A stretch of 52,650 nt of DNA from an uncultured Alphaproteobacteria bacterium. Lineage in GTDB: Bacteria > Pseudomonadota > Alphaproteobacteria > CAAGCB01 > CAG-977. The notes under the pieces were generated by a model. The model searched no databases. It had not been told where the DNA came from and saw nothing but the letters and a program-made list of their open reading frames with translations. Location of the stretch: contig CAKQWA010000015.1 of the NCBI GenBank assembly GCA_934277945.1, positions 1 to 52,650 of the forward strand. Direction: 5' to 3'. Of this stretch, positions 1-8,736 are shown piece after piece (position 1 is the stretch's first letter; each line of letters begins with the position of its first letter). A program made the position numbers and the translations under genes.

Positions 1-2512
1 CAGAGGCTTCGACCGCTTCCGGCACGTCAGGCGGGAGTTCCGGCTCGACTTCCGGCTCTAACGCGGGTTCGGCGTACATTTCGGGGTCTTCGACCGCTTC
101 CGGCATTTCGGGCGGGAGTTCCGGTTCAACTTCCGGTTCTAGCACAGGCTCGGCGTACGGTTCAGGGACTTCGACCGTTTCCGGCACGTCAGGCGGGAGT
201 TCCGGCTCAACTTCCGGTTCTAACGCAGGTTCGGTGTACATCTCCGGCGATTCCGCGTCGGTTTCTTCTTCGGCGGGTTCTTCCTCGTACGTTTCGGCGT
301 ACGGTTCAGCCGTCGGTTCGGGCGTCATTTCTTCGGTCGCTTCCGCAACGGGTTCTTCGTCTTCCGGCTGTTCAAAGGATTCTTCCAACGCTTCCTGTTC
401 AACCGTTTCGGACTCAACCTCTTCCGGTTCAAGCGTTTCCGTTTCGGCTTCCTCGACAGGCTGTTCCTGTTCCGGCATTTGAGCCGCCGGTTCGTCTTCC
501 GGCAGGGCGTACGGGTCGTAATAAACCGCTTCGTCCGGCGTTTGTTCCGGTGCTTCGTCCTGCGCCTGTTCTTCCGGTTGCGTTTCGGTCGCGGGCGCGT
601 CGTCAGGCAGGGCGTACGGATCGTAATAAAGTTCTTCGCCGTCGCTTTGCGGCATTGCCGGCATTTCAGGCGCGGGCGATTCGGCGGGCTGTGTTTCCGG
701 AAGCGTCGACAAGGTTACGGGCGTGTAGGTCGTGTCTTCCGAATTGTCTTCGTCGTACAGCGACGAAAGCGTGCCGCCGCCCTGAATTTCGGGTTCTTCG
801 TAATCGTCGTCGTCCAGTTCGACCGCCGATGTTTCTTCGTGCTCCTCGACTCCCGCTTCAAGCGGCGAGCCGCCGACAGCCGCGCCGGACGCTCCGGCTA
901 TCGAAATGGAACTGTTCGGCGAGAAATAATACAAATCTTCGGCGTTGACTTTGTCGATGTCTTCGCCCGTCGGCGCGGGGCGGTCTTTTTCGGGTCCGTT
1001 TTCGCCGTAGACGATGACGCGGTTGCGTCCGTTTTCTTTCGCAACGTACAGACATTCGTCGGACAATTTCAACATTTCTTCAATGTTGGACGTTGTTTCG
1101 GACGACACCAAGCCCGTGCTGACCGTAAAGCGCACGTCGCCGCCCGTTTCGTTCTTCACGACGATTTTCGAGAAGCGGATGCGCAGGCGTTCCGTGACGT
1201 GATGCGCGTTTTCAAGCGACGTTTCGGGGAGCAGGACGACAAATTCCTCGCCGCCGAAGCGCGCGATGATATCCGTTTCGCGCAAAGAGCGGCGCAGGCA
1301 GTCCGCCAAGCTCATCAGCACCAAATCGCCGACGGCGTGACCGTGCGTGTCGTTGACGTTTTTGAAGTGGTCGGCGTCAATCATGAACAGGCAGAACGGA
1401 TGGTGATAGCGTTCGTAGCGCTGCACTTCCTTTTTGGACAGTTCGTCGAACTGGCGGCGGTTGTAGCATTTGGTCAGCGGATCGCGCGTCGCCTGATCAA
1501 ACAGTTTCAATTCTTTCTTTTTGCGTTCCGTGATGTTCTGGAAAGCCATGTAAAGCGCGATTTCGTGCTCAAAGTCGATGACGCGCGCCGAAAGCAGAAG
1601 CCAGAACGGTTCGCCCTTTCGGGGTTTGGCGAGGATTTCAAAATCGTCGATGACGGGATTTTTTTCCAGTTTCGCGAGCAAATCGTTCCTGTTCGACGGG
1701 TCGGCGAAGCAGTCGCTGGTTTTGAATCTGCCGGGGTGTTTGATGTCCAGCCCCAGCAAATCGCCCGCTTTGGAGTTGATCAGCATCAGCTGGTCGTCTT
1801 TCAGGCGCGAAATGATAATCGGGAACGGCGACATTTGAATCATCAGGCGCAGGCGTTCCTTGTTTTCCTTGACTTCTTTTTTCAGCGTGTGGAACGTGTG
1901 TCCCAGAATGTTGTTTGAAATCAGAATCAAGCCGCACATCAGCGCGATGTACAGGAACGTTTCAAAGGACGGGGAAAACAGGCTTTTGCCCCAAGACACG
2001 TTAATCAGCAGATTGTAAACCGCCAGAAAAACGCACACCCACCCCGTAATGACGAAGCCGATGGCGTTGTGCAGTTTCTTGCCCCACAGCGACGCGCCCA
2101 GCACGCCGTAGCCCGCAATCAGCGACACGATTTTGGAAAAGACGTACAGATTGCCGTCGCCCATGACCAAAAGCACGTTCCACGCCCACACGATCGCGCC
2201 GAGGCACAGCCCTCCCGTCAGCCATTTGGACACGGCTTTGACGCCCTTGAAGCGCAAGCCGCCGCACGCGAACAAAATCGCCGCGCACATATTCAGCGAC
2301 AAATCCAAAAACAGTTGCTTGTCGTAACTTAAAATAGCGTTCGTCAGAAACAGGATTTTCGTTAAGAAAACACACGCAAAACCCGAAAATATCAGCGTCA
2401 GCCCCGACGGAGATTCGGATTGACCGTGCAGGTACCGCAACGCGAACAGCACGCCGGCGATGCCGAACAGCATCGAAACAAGACCTTCGGGGGCGGTAAA
2501 CGCGTTTTCCAT
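1..2512 (-). CDS. Membrane PAS-GGDEF diguanylate cyclase with acidic repeat tail (C-terminus outside window)
   Basis: Predicted to make cyclic di-GMP from two GTP at the inner membrane. Residues 1-210 hold about seven hydrophobic segments. A PAS-like sensor follows (about 225-335), ending in the usual FQNITERKK linker, then a GGDEF domain (about 340-480). The active loop reads GGEEF at residues 420-424, a catalytically competent form, and RETD lies exactly five residues before it, matching the RxxD product-inhibition site. After about residue 485 the protein becomes a Glu/Pro/Tyr-rich acidic tail with two YYDPYALP copies and at least three 27-residue repeats. The tail runs off the window, so the gene is incomplete. 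The ATG has AGGAG six bases upstream. It is divergent from the next gene. The cyclase role is well supported; the tail's job is unknown. Confidence 0.9.
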   Translation of the reverse strand, partial: MENAFTAPEGLVSMLFGIAGVLFALRYLHGQSESPSGLTLIFSGFACVFLTKILFLTNAILSYDKQLFLDLSLNMCAAILFACGGLRFKGVKAVSKWLTGGLCLGAIVWAWNVLLVMGDGNLYVFSKIVSLIAGYGVLGASLWGKKLHNAIGFVITGWVCVFLAVYNLLINVSWGKSLFSPSFETFLYIALMCGLILISNNILGHTFHTLKKEVKENKERLRLMIQMSPFPIIISRLKDDQLMLINSKAGDLLGLDIKHPGRFKTSDCFADPSNRNDLLAKLEKNPVIDDFEILAKPRKGEPFWLLLSARVIDFEHEIALYMAFQNITERKKKELKLFDQATRDPLTKCYNRRQFDELSKKEVQRYERYHHPFCLFMIDADHFKNVNDTHGHAVGDLVLMSLADCLRRSLRETDIIARFGGEEFVVLLPETSLENAHHVTERLRIRFSKIVVKNETGGDVRFTVSTGLVSSETTSNIEEMLKLSDECLYVAKENGRNRVIVYGENGPEKDRPAPTGEDIDKVNAEDLYYFSPNSSISIAGASGAAVGGSPLEAGVEEHEETSAVELDDDDYEEPEIQGGGTLSSLYDEDNSEDTTYTPVTLSTLPETQPAESPAPEMPAMPQSDGEELYYDPYALPDDAPATETQPEEQAQDEAPEQTPDEAVYYDPYALPEDEPAAQMPEQEQPVEEAETETLEPEEVESETVEQEALEESFEQPEDEEPVAEATEEMTPEPTAEPYAETYEEEPAEEETDAESPEMYTEPALEPEVEPELPPDVPETVEVPEPYAEPVLEPEVEPELPPEMPEAVEDPEMYAEPALEPEVEPELPPDVPEAVEAS
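10..252. repeat. Three 81-bp in-frame tandem repeats in the GGDEF gene
   Basis: Three units start at 10, 91 and 172, each 81 bp, with only scattered substitutions. Each encodes 27 residues of the cyclase tail (YAEP...LEPEVEPELPPDVPE pattern). The bases before position 10 resemble the end of a further unit, so the array probably continues outside the window. Confidence 0.9.
501..630. repeat. Two spaced copies encoding YYDPYALP
   Basis: Near-identical stretches of about 25 bp at 501-525 and 606-630 differ at one base and encode the peptide YYDPYALP twice in the cyclase tail. They lie outside the 81-bp array. Confidence 0.75.
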
Positions 2513-2541
2513 AAAAAACTCCTTAATTATTCAATTTATAG

Positions 2542-2547
2542 TATAAT
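2542..2547 (+). promoter_or_regulatory. Candidate -10 element for the membrane protein gene
   Basis: A perfect TATAAT lies 67 bp before the ATG of the plus-strand membrane protein gene, in an AT-rich divergent gap. No convincing -35 is seen. The opposite strand also carries a TATACT that could serve the GGDEF gene. Confidence 0.45.
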
Positions 2548-2614
2548 GCTGTTGCATAGGGAAGATGAATTTGCCATAAATAGAAAAAAAATTGCTTTTA
2601 CGGAGTCTTTCGAC

Positions 2615-3868
2615 ATGAACGAACAGGAAAACAACAGCGAAATCGACGAGTTGCCCGAATCCGTCGACGCGTTTTCGGACGTTTCGGAACTGTATTATGA
2701 AACGCGGCAGTATCTGCCGCTGGCGACGTCGTTCGTTTTCGATTTGTCAAATCGTCCGGCGGAAGCGGTCGACAAGTATTCCGCCAAGCGCATCGCCGGC
2801 GGTTTGCTTTTGGGCGCGCTTTTGGTCGCGGCGGGGGTCGCTCCGCGCTTTTTCGGGCAGATTTCCGAAACCTCTTTCTTGGAAAAGAACCTGATCGACG
2901 CGTCGCAGGCGCAACCGCTTTCGGTGTCGTGGCTGTTCGTCGCTTTGGGAGGGTTGCTGATTTTACTGCGACTGATTATGATTTTCTCGCGCCGCGAATT
3001 CCTCATCGGCAACAGCGTCGTGTCCATCGTCATTAAAAAGCCGTTTGAAAAGCACGCGCGCAAATCCGCGCCGCTGTCCGAATATCTGGGCGTGCGCGAC
3101 AGAACCCGCATGCTGACGTGGTGCGGGCTGATTTCCAGAACGCAACATATCATCGACTTGCAGCATCCCGACGAATCCAAAACCATTCCGCTGTACGTTT
3201 CGTTCGACGGCACGGGCGTGAACGACCGCTGGGTGCGTTACGCCAAGCAACTGCAAAAGCCCGCGCTGTTCTACACCGCCGACGAATGCATCAACGTCCC
3301 GCTTGAAGACATTCAGACGTCGCATCCGGATTTGATTAAAAAAGGCATTGTCGAAGTCAACGAGCGGAATTTGTACAAAATCCCGTCGTCCATGCGCATT
3401 TCCGAAAAGGAAAACGGCACGCTGATTTCGCCGCGTATGCGCGACGGCGCGCTGACGCTGTTCGCCGCTTTGCTGTGCCTGTTTTCGTTCTTTATGATTG
3501 CCGGTCTGACCGTCATTCTGTCGTCCTATCTGCATTTGTCGGGCGAAGCGTCCGTCGCGCTTTTGATTTTCGCGTTGGTCATGCTTGTGCTGGTGCCGGG
3601 GGCGCTGTTTTCGCGGCGCAGACAGGTGCGCGTGACGAAAAAGGGCATTGGTGTGCGCTCCAAATGGTTCGGCGTGCCGTTCGGCAGCATGCTGATCAAG
3701 CCCGACGAACTGGAATATGTCAAAGTCGTGAAAAGTTCCTACGATTCCAAGTATTCGCTGGTCATCGGCGCGAACGGGCAGACCACGCACGTCGGCCGCG
3801 GCGCGTCCAAAGCCGATTTGGACTGGCTGTGCAACTTCATCAACGCGCAAATCAAACGCCTGATGTGA
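2615..3868 (+). CDS. Unknown membrane protein, four predicted TM segments with C-terminal PH-like domain
   Basis: I do not recognise this 417-residue protein. It has a soluble acidic N-terminus, a hydrophobic pair at about 68-90 and 108-132, a soluble middle of about 140 residues, a second hydrophobic pair at about 277-303 and 312-336, and a C-terminal beta-rich stretch of about 75 residues. That two-TM-plus-beta-domain layout recalls bacterial PH-domain membrane proteins, but this is inference from hydrophobicity only. I start at the ATG after GGAG rather than at the open frame's earlier start codons, because a TATAAT sits between them. It converges on priA with one base between the stop codons, so no shared operon is implied. 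Confidence 0.7.
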   Translation: MNEQENNSEIDELPESVDAFSDVSELYYETRQYLPLATSFVFDLSNRPAEAVDKYSAKRIAGGLLLGALLVAAGVAPRFFGQISETSFLEKNLIDASQAQPLSVSWLFVALGGLLILLRLIMIFSRREFLIGNSVVSIVIKKPFEKHARKSAPLSEYLGVRDRTRMLTWCGLISRTQHIIDLQHPDESKTIPLYVSFDGTGVNDRWVRYAKQLQKPALFYTADECINVPLEDIQTSHPDLIKKGIVEVNERNLYKIPSSMRISEKENGTLISPRMRDGALTLFAALLCLFSFFMIAGLTVILSSYLHLSGEASVALLIFALVMLVLVPGALFSRRRQVRVTKKGIGVRSKWFGVPFGSMLIKPDELEYVKVVKSSYDSKYSLVIGANGQTTHVGRGASKADLDWLCNFINAQIKRLM

Positions 3869-3869
3869 T

Positions 3870-6068
3870 TTAAAAGAAACTGTACGGGTCGATATCCGCC
3901 TTGATTTGAACGTCGTTCGGCGTTTTGACGGATTTCAGCCACGCGCTCAACAGATTTTGAACGGGCGGGGCGTCAAGCCCCGTTTGCAGTAAAAGGCGGT
4001 ATCTGTATTTGCCGCGAAGCAGAGCCAGCGGCGCGGGCGCGGGTCCGTAAACGTGGATGTTCTTGCCGTAAGGCGCCGTTTTCCCCAACATGAAAGCCGT
4101 TTCCTGCGCGTGCGCGTTGTCGCGCGAGGACACGACGACCGCCGCCATTCTGCCAAAGGGAGGCATGGACAATTCTTCGCGCGCCTGTCTTTCCGCCTGC
4201 AAAAAAGCGTCCGGATCGTCCGACGCGAGCGCTTGAATGACCGTGTTGTCGGGCGCGAACGTCTGCATCAGCACGCGTCCCTTTTTGCTTTCGCGTCCCG
4301 AACGCCCCGCCACCTGTTGAAGCAGTTGGAACGTTCTTTCCCCTGCACGCAAATCGCCGCCCTGCAAGCCCGAATCCGCGTCGACGATGCCGACAAGCGT
4401 CAAATGCGAAAAGTGGTATCCTTTCGCCAGCATCTGCGTCGCGACGATGATGTTCGCCTCGTTGCTTTCAATTTGCCGCAGAGTTTCCTCAAACGCTTTC
4501 GGCGACGCGACCGAATCGCTTGTAATCAGCAGGGACGACGCGTCGGCAAAGCGCAGTTTGACTTCTTCGAAAATGCGTTCCGCCCCCGGTCCGCACGAGG
4601 TCAGCGAGTCTTTTTCTTCGCACACGGGGCAGGCGGCGGGCTTGCGCACGCTGTATCCGCAATGGTGGCAAATCAGGCGTCCGGCGGTGCGGTGTTCGAC
4701 CAGCCACGCGGCGCAATACGGGCATTGAAAGCGGTGACCGCACGCGCGGCACAGCACCAAAGGCGCATAGCCCCGACGGTTTAAAAACAGCAGGGATTGT
4801 TCGCCGTTTTCAAGATTTTGCGTCATGGCGTCCACAAGGACGGGCGACAGGAAACTTTTGGTTTCGTTTAAATCGACGGGCGGGTTTTGCCGCATATCAA
4901 TCAGTTTGATGTCGGGCAGAACCGCGTTGTTGTAGCGGTTTTTCAGCACCAGTTTTTCATAGCGTCCGTTCGCCGCGTTGACCAGCGTTTCCAAAGACGG
5001 CGTGGCGGACGACAGCACGACGGGAATGTTTTCGATTTTCGCCCGCACGACCGCCATGTTGCGCGCGTGGTAGGTGACTCCCTCCTCTTGCTTGTAGGAC
5101 GAGTCGTGTTCTTCGTCGACGATAATCAGTCCCAAATCCGAAAACGGCAGAAACAGCGCGGAGCGCGCCCCAGCGACGATTTTAATTTCGTTTTTCAGCA
5201 CGCCCTGCCATGTGTCGCGCCGCGTCGCCGGAGTCAAATCGGAGTGCCAGAGCGCCGGTTTCGCGCCAAACCGCTTTTCAAACCTGTCCACCCATTGCGC
5301 CGTCAGCCCGATTTCTGGAAGCAGGACAAGGACTTGCCTGTTTTCTTTCAACGCCTGCGCGATTGCCTGAAAATACACTTCCGTTTTACCCGAACCCGTC
5401 ACGCCGTGCAGAAGATAGGGGCGAAAGCCTTTGCCGACGGCGTTTTTCAAAACGTTTGCGGCTTGCGTCTGTTCTTCGGAAAGCGACGCGCCGTGAAAAT
5501 CGTACGCGAACGGCGCGCTTGCGGGGGCGCATTTTTGTTTAAGCAGAACGCCCGCTTTCGCCAATTCGCTCACGACGGCGGAGGAAACGCCCGCCTGCGC
5601 CGCGATTTCGCCGAGCGTTTGCGGTTTGTCGAAACGCAGGGACAGCACTTTTTGCCGCGCCGCCGTCAAACGCATCGACTCGGGCGGCGGCAGATTCAAA
5701 ACATATCCCGCCGTTTCCCTGCCTTTAAGCAAATCGTCGCTTGTCAGGCACAATTTCAGCACCGAACCTTTCGGAAACAGCGTGTAGCCCGCCACCCAAT
5801 CGACGAATTTCGTCAAGGAATCGGGAAGCGGCGGCAAATCGAAACGCGACAGGACGGGCTTTATTTTTGATTCGTCGAGTCCGTTCGCGTCCACGTCCCG
5901 TGTCTGCCGGACGACTCCGCACAGCGTCTGTCTGCCGAACGGCACGGAGACAAGCGCGCGTTCCTGGGGAAAATCCGCAAAATTCCACGCGTAAGTGAAC
6001 GCCTCGCCGAACGGCAGGGGCGGTAAAATTCTCACCAATCGTTTATTTTGTTGATTTTCGTTCGACAT
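3870..6068 (-). CDS. priA: Primosomal protein N' (replication restart helicase PriA)
   Basis: PriA recognises abandoned replication forks and reloads the replisome using a 3'-to-5' superfamily 2 helicase motor. The 732-residue length is normal. Visible parts are the N-terminal fork-binding domain, a Walker A loop (GVTGSGKTEVY), a DEEH box followed by YKQEEG, and a zinc module with paired cysteines (CRACGH, CPYC, CHHC, CPVC) inserted between the helicase lobes. The C-terminal QVAGRSGR motif is also intact. The ATG is the first in frame. Its 5' end faces the transaldolase gene across a 52-bp gap that must hold both promoters. Confidence 0.97.
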   Translation of the reverse strand: MSNENQQNKRLVRILPPLPFGEAFTYAWNFADFPQERALVSVPFGRQTLCGVVRQTRDVDANGLDESKIKPVLSRFDLPPLPDSLTKFVDWVAGYTLFPKGSVLKLCLTSDDLLKGRETAGYVLNLPPPESMRLTAARQKVLSLRFDKPQTLGEIAAQAGVSSAVVSELAKAGVLLKQKCAPASAPFAYDFHGASLSEEQTQAANVLKNAVGKGFRPYLLHGVTGSGKTEVYFQAIAQALKENRQVLVLLPEIGLTAQWVDRFEKRFGAKPALWHSDLTPATRRDTWQGVLKNEIKIVAGARSALFLPFSDLGLIIVDEEHDSSYKQEEGVTYHARNMAVVRAKIENIPVVLSSATPSLETLVNAANGRYEKLVLKNRYNNAVLPDIKLIDMRQNPPVDLNETKSFLSPVLVDAMTQNLENGEQSLLFLNRRGYAPLVLCRACGHRFQCPYCAAWLVEHRTAGRLICHHCGYSVRKPAACPVCEEKDSLTSCGPGAERIFEEVKLRFADASSLLITSDSVASPKAFEETLRQIESNEANIIVATQMLAKGYHFSHLTLVGIVDADSGLQGGDLRAGERTFQLLQQVAGRSGRESKKGRVLMQTFAPDNTVIQALASDDPDAFLQAERQAREELSMPPFGRMAAVVVSSRDNAHAQETAFMLGKTAPYGKNIHVYGPAPAPLALLRGKYRYRLLLQTGLDAPPVQNLLSAWLKSVKTPNDVQIKADIDPYSFF

Positions 6069-6120
6069 TTCCTTACTCTTTTCTATCAGGTTAATCTACT
6101 AACTTTACAGAGAGAAAAAA

Positions 6121-6777
6121 ATGAAATTTTTTATTGATACCGCCGATTTGGCTGAAATTAAGGATTTCGCGACAACAGGCATGGTTGACGGCGTGACCAC
6201 CAATCCGTCTTTGGCCGCCAAACAGGGCATGAACTTCAAAGAACTGATCGAGGAAATCTGCAAAGTCGTTTCCGGTCCCGTTTCCGCCGAAGTCACCGCT
6301 TTGGATTACGAAACCATGATGAAAGAAGCCGACGTTCTGCGCAAAATCGCGCGCAACGTGACGATTAAAGTCCCCTTGACCCCCGACGGTTTGAAAGTCT
6401 GCAAAGCGTTGTCTTCCGAAGGCACGATGGTCAACGTGACGCTGTGCTTCACCTGCGGTCAGGCGATTCTGGCGGCGAAAGCGGGCGCGACGTTCGTTTC
6501 CCCGTTCGTCGGCCGTTTGGACGATTTGGGCGTCAACGGCATGCAGTTGATCTACGACATCGTCGACATCTTCAACAACTATGAAAACTTCAAAACGCAG
6601 GTGCTGGTCGCTTCCGTGCGTTCGCCCGAACACATCATCAACGCGGGTCGCTGCGGCGCCGACGTGATTACGGCTCCTCCGAAAGTGATCCGTCAGTTGT
6701 ATCATCATCCCCTGACCGACGCGGGTTTGAAAAAATTTGCGGAAGACTGGGCGAAAACGGGTCAGTCGATTCTGTAA
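6121..6777 (+). CDS. tal: Transaldolase, small MipB/TalC type
   Basis: Small (218-residue) class I aldolase-fold transaldolase, moving a dihydroxyacetone unit between sugar phosphates in the non-oxidative pentose phosphate pathway. Conserved points are FIDTAD at the start (Asp6), TTNPS (Asn28) and the Schiff-base lysine in TIKVPLT (Lys83). SAEVTA places Glu57 where fructose-6-phosphate aldolases such as E. coli FsaA have Gln, which argues for transaldolase rather than aldolase activity. AGAGAG precedes the ATG. A strong hairpin terminator follows, so the gene is probably a single unit. Confidence 0.93.
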   Translation: MKFFIDTADLAEIKDFATTGMVDGVTTNPSLAAKQGMNFKELIEEICKVVSGPVSAEVTALDYETMMKEADVLRKIARNVTIKVPLTPDGLKVCKALSSEGTMVNVTLCFTCGQAILAAKAGATFVSPFVGRLDDLGVNGMQLIYDIVDIFNNYENFKTQVLVASVRSPEHIINAGRCGADVITAPPKVIRQLYHHPLTDAGLKKFAEDWAKTGQSIL

Positions 6778-6798
6778 TTTTTAAACTTTTAAGTTTAG

Positions 6799-6829
6799 AA
6801 TCCGAGAGCGAGAGTTCTCGGATTTTTTT
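6799..6829 (+). terminator. Intrinsic terminator after tal
   Basis: A perfect 9-bp stem (AATCCGAGA / TCTCGGATT) with an 8-nt loop is followed by a T run. A second perfect inverted repeat (TAAACTT / AAGTTTA, 6782-6797) lies just before it. Confidence 0.9.
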
Positions 6830-6840
6830 ATGGGGCGTTC

Positions 6841-7803
6841 ATGGTTCACTTTAACGACAATCCGTCTTTTTGCGTTTATTTCTGCGCCGACGGCGCACTG
6901 TCGCGGCAGATTGACGAATGGCAGACTTTTTTGCGTTCCGAAAAGCGTTTTTCGGGACACACCGTCGCCGCGTACAGCCGCGATTTGTCCGCTTTTCTGT
7001 CTTTTTTGAACCAATACCGCGCCCAAACGCCCGATTTAACCATGCTGAAAGAACTGAAAGTCACGGATTTCCGCGCTTTTTTGTCAAGCCGCGTGGCAAA
7101 GGAAGTGTCCCGCACGTCGCTGGCGCGCGAATTGTCGACTTTGCGCAATTTTTTTAAATTTCTGGAATCCCGCGCCGTGCTGACCAATCCCGCGCTTGCC
7201 GTCGTGCGTTCGCCGAGCGTGCCGAAGTCTTTGCCGCATCCGATCTCCCGCGCCCAAGCGTTCGATTTGATTAAAACGGCGGGATGCCACCAGAAAGAAA
7301 ACTGGCTGGCGTTGCGCGACCGCGCTTTTGTCGTGTTGCTGTACGGGTGCGGCTTGCGTATCGGCGAAGCGTTGGCTTTGGACGTCAAAGACCGCCCCAA
7401 AGCCGACATGATGGTCGTTTTCGGCAAAGGCAGAAAAGAGCGCGTCGTTCCCGTCCTGCCGTTCGTGCGCGACGTCATTGACGCGTATCTGGCGGCGCGT
7501 CCGGACGGCGCGGGCAAGGAAACGCCTTTGTTCATCGGCGCCAGAGGCGAGCGCGTCAACGCCGGCGTGATGCAAAGGGAAATCCGCAATTTGCGCAAGG
7601 AAATCGGATTGCCGGACACGGCGACGCCGCACGCCTTGCGCCACAGTTTCGCCACGCATCTGTTAAGCGAGGGCGGCGATTTGCGCACCATTCAGGAATT
7701 GTTGGGACACGAGTCGCTTTCCACGACGCAACGCTACACGGGCGTGGACGATTCGTCGATGATGAACGTGTACGCGCACGCGCATCCGCACGCGAAAAAA
7801 TAA
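6841..7803 (+). CDS. xerC: Tyrosine recombinase XerC
   Basis: Site-specific recombinase that, with XerD, resolves chromosome dimers at dif during division. The 320-residue protein has the N-terminal SAM-like DNA-binding domain (about 20-110) and a full catalytic set: Arg173 (CGLRIGE), Lys196 (GKGRKER), His264 and Arg267 (HALRH), His290 (LGHES) and the Tyr299 nucleophile. No integration-site repeats or prophage genes are nearby, so a housekeeping Xer is more likely than an integrase. XerC rather than XerD rests on general similarity and is less certain. It follows the tal terminator. Confidence 0.88.
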   Translation: MVHFNDNPSFCVYFCADGALSRQIDEWQTFLRSEKRFSGHTVAAYSRDLSAFLSFLNQYRAQTPDLTMLKELKVTDFRAFLSSRVAKEVSRTSLARELSTLRNFFKFLESRAVLTNPALAVVRSPSVPKSLPHPISRAQAFDLIKTAGCHQKENWLALRDRAFVVLLYGCGLRIGEALALDVKDRPKADMMVVFGKGRKERVVPVLPFVRDVIDAYLAARPDGAGKETPLFIGARGERVNAGVMQREIRNLRKEIGLPDTATPHALRHSFATHLLSEGGDLRTIQELLGHESLSTTQRYTGVDDSSMMNVYAHAHPHAKK

Positions 7804-7932
7804 AAAGCCCGCCCTTGTGCGCGTTTTTGCGGCGTTGCGGGGCGGCACTTGAAAACAGCGGCGGGAAATGACTTTGCGCCGGCGGAACGGCATGAAAAAA
7901 TCGTGCGGCAAAAAGGAAAATCGCGCAAAAAA

Positions 7933-7954
7933 GGAAAATCCGGCGATTCGGATT
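7933..7954 (-). terminator. Weak terminator-like hairpin after the marC-family gene
   Basis: Arms AATCCG / CGGATT with a 6-nt loop begin at the last base of the stop codon. Read on the minus strand, a T-rich stretch follows. The stem is short, so this is tentative. Confidence 0.4.
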
Positions 7955-8595
7955 TACGCGCCCAGAACGCTTGTCCACGCGGGGAACATCTGCGCCAAGG
8001 ATTTGTACATGAATTCAATGGACAGCGCGCCGACCAGCATACCGAAGACGCGGGTCATGATGTTCAGCCCCGTCTGCCCCAGCAAAGCCCCCAGTTTTTC
8101 CGAGAAAATCAGGCACGCGCAACAAATTCCGGCGACGGTCGCGATACTGCTGACGACGACGCTCATGTGCATCAGCGACGGATTCGTCTGCGCCGCGATG
8201 ATGACCGTGCTGATCGCCCCCGGTCCCGCGATGATCGGCAATCCGAGCGGCACGATGCCCATGGACGCGCGTTCGGACGCTTCCTGCGTTTCGTCTTCGG
8301 TGTGGCGGTCTTCCTGCGCGCGCAACATCGACAGAGCCAGATTCATCAGCATGATGCCGCCGATGAAGCGGAACGAGTCGAGCGAAATGCCGAAGACGTT
8401 CAGAATTTGCGCCCCGAAAAACGACGAAATGGTCAGTGCGAAGAAAATGGTGAGCATCGCCTGTTTCGCAACGTTCGTTTTTTCCTTGTGCCCCATGCCT
8501 TTCGTCATCGCCATGAAAATGGGGATGGCGGACTGCGGGGTGCAAATCGCCAACAGGGAAAGCGCAAAATGAATGTACTCGCCGAACCAAGACAA
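7954..8595 (-). CDS. MarC family integral membrane protein
   Basis: A 213-residue inner-membrane protein with six predicted TM segments. The N-terminus (ICTPQSAIPIFMAMTKGM) and the middle PLGLPIIAGPGAIST motif are hallmarks of the MarC/YhgN family. Despite the name, E. coli MarC was shown not to be a multidrug resistance determinant, and the function is unsettled. A charged loop at about 95-115 separates the two halves. The start is TTG, with GGAG seven bases upstream; no better ATG is in frame. It is divergent from the nitroreductase gene across about 140 bp. Confidence 0.88.
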   Translation of the reverse strand: MSWFGEYIHFALSLLAICTPQSAIPIFMAMTKGMGHKEKTNVAKQAMLTIFFALTISSFFGAQILNVFGISLDSFRFIGGIMLMNLALSMLRAQEDRHTEDETQEASERASMGIVPLGLPIIAGPGAISTVIIAAQTNPSLMHMSVVVSSIATVAGICCACLIFSEKLGALLGQTGLNIMTRVFGMLVGALSIEFMYKSLAQMFPAWTSVLGA

Positions 8596-8736
8596 TGTTT
8601 TTCTCCGCCGAACAGATACTCCGATTGTTGTATCATCTTTTGAAAAATCTTAAAAGGGCAATCTCGCATAATTTTTATGCTTGACTGTTTCGCGCGCCGG
8701 ACGGAAAATTTTTTGAAAAAAACAGGAGGTATGAAC

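Noticed and set aside
10..252. Direct repeats that might suggest a CRISPR array
   Set aside because: The units are contiguous, 81 bp long and in frame with a protein; there are no spacers or cas genes.
479..1918. 479-codon open frame on the plus strand opposite the GGDEF gene
   Set aside because: The minus strand reads through a clear PAS-GGDEF domain with its catalytic motif; the plus-strand protein is low-complexity Arg/Phe/Val.
6841..7803. Tyrosine recombinase as a mark of an integrated element
   Set aside because: No tRNA, attachment repeats, prophage genes or composition change nearby; the length and motifs fit chromosomal Xer.
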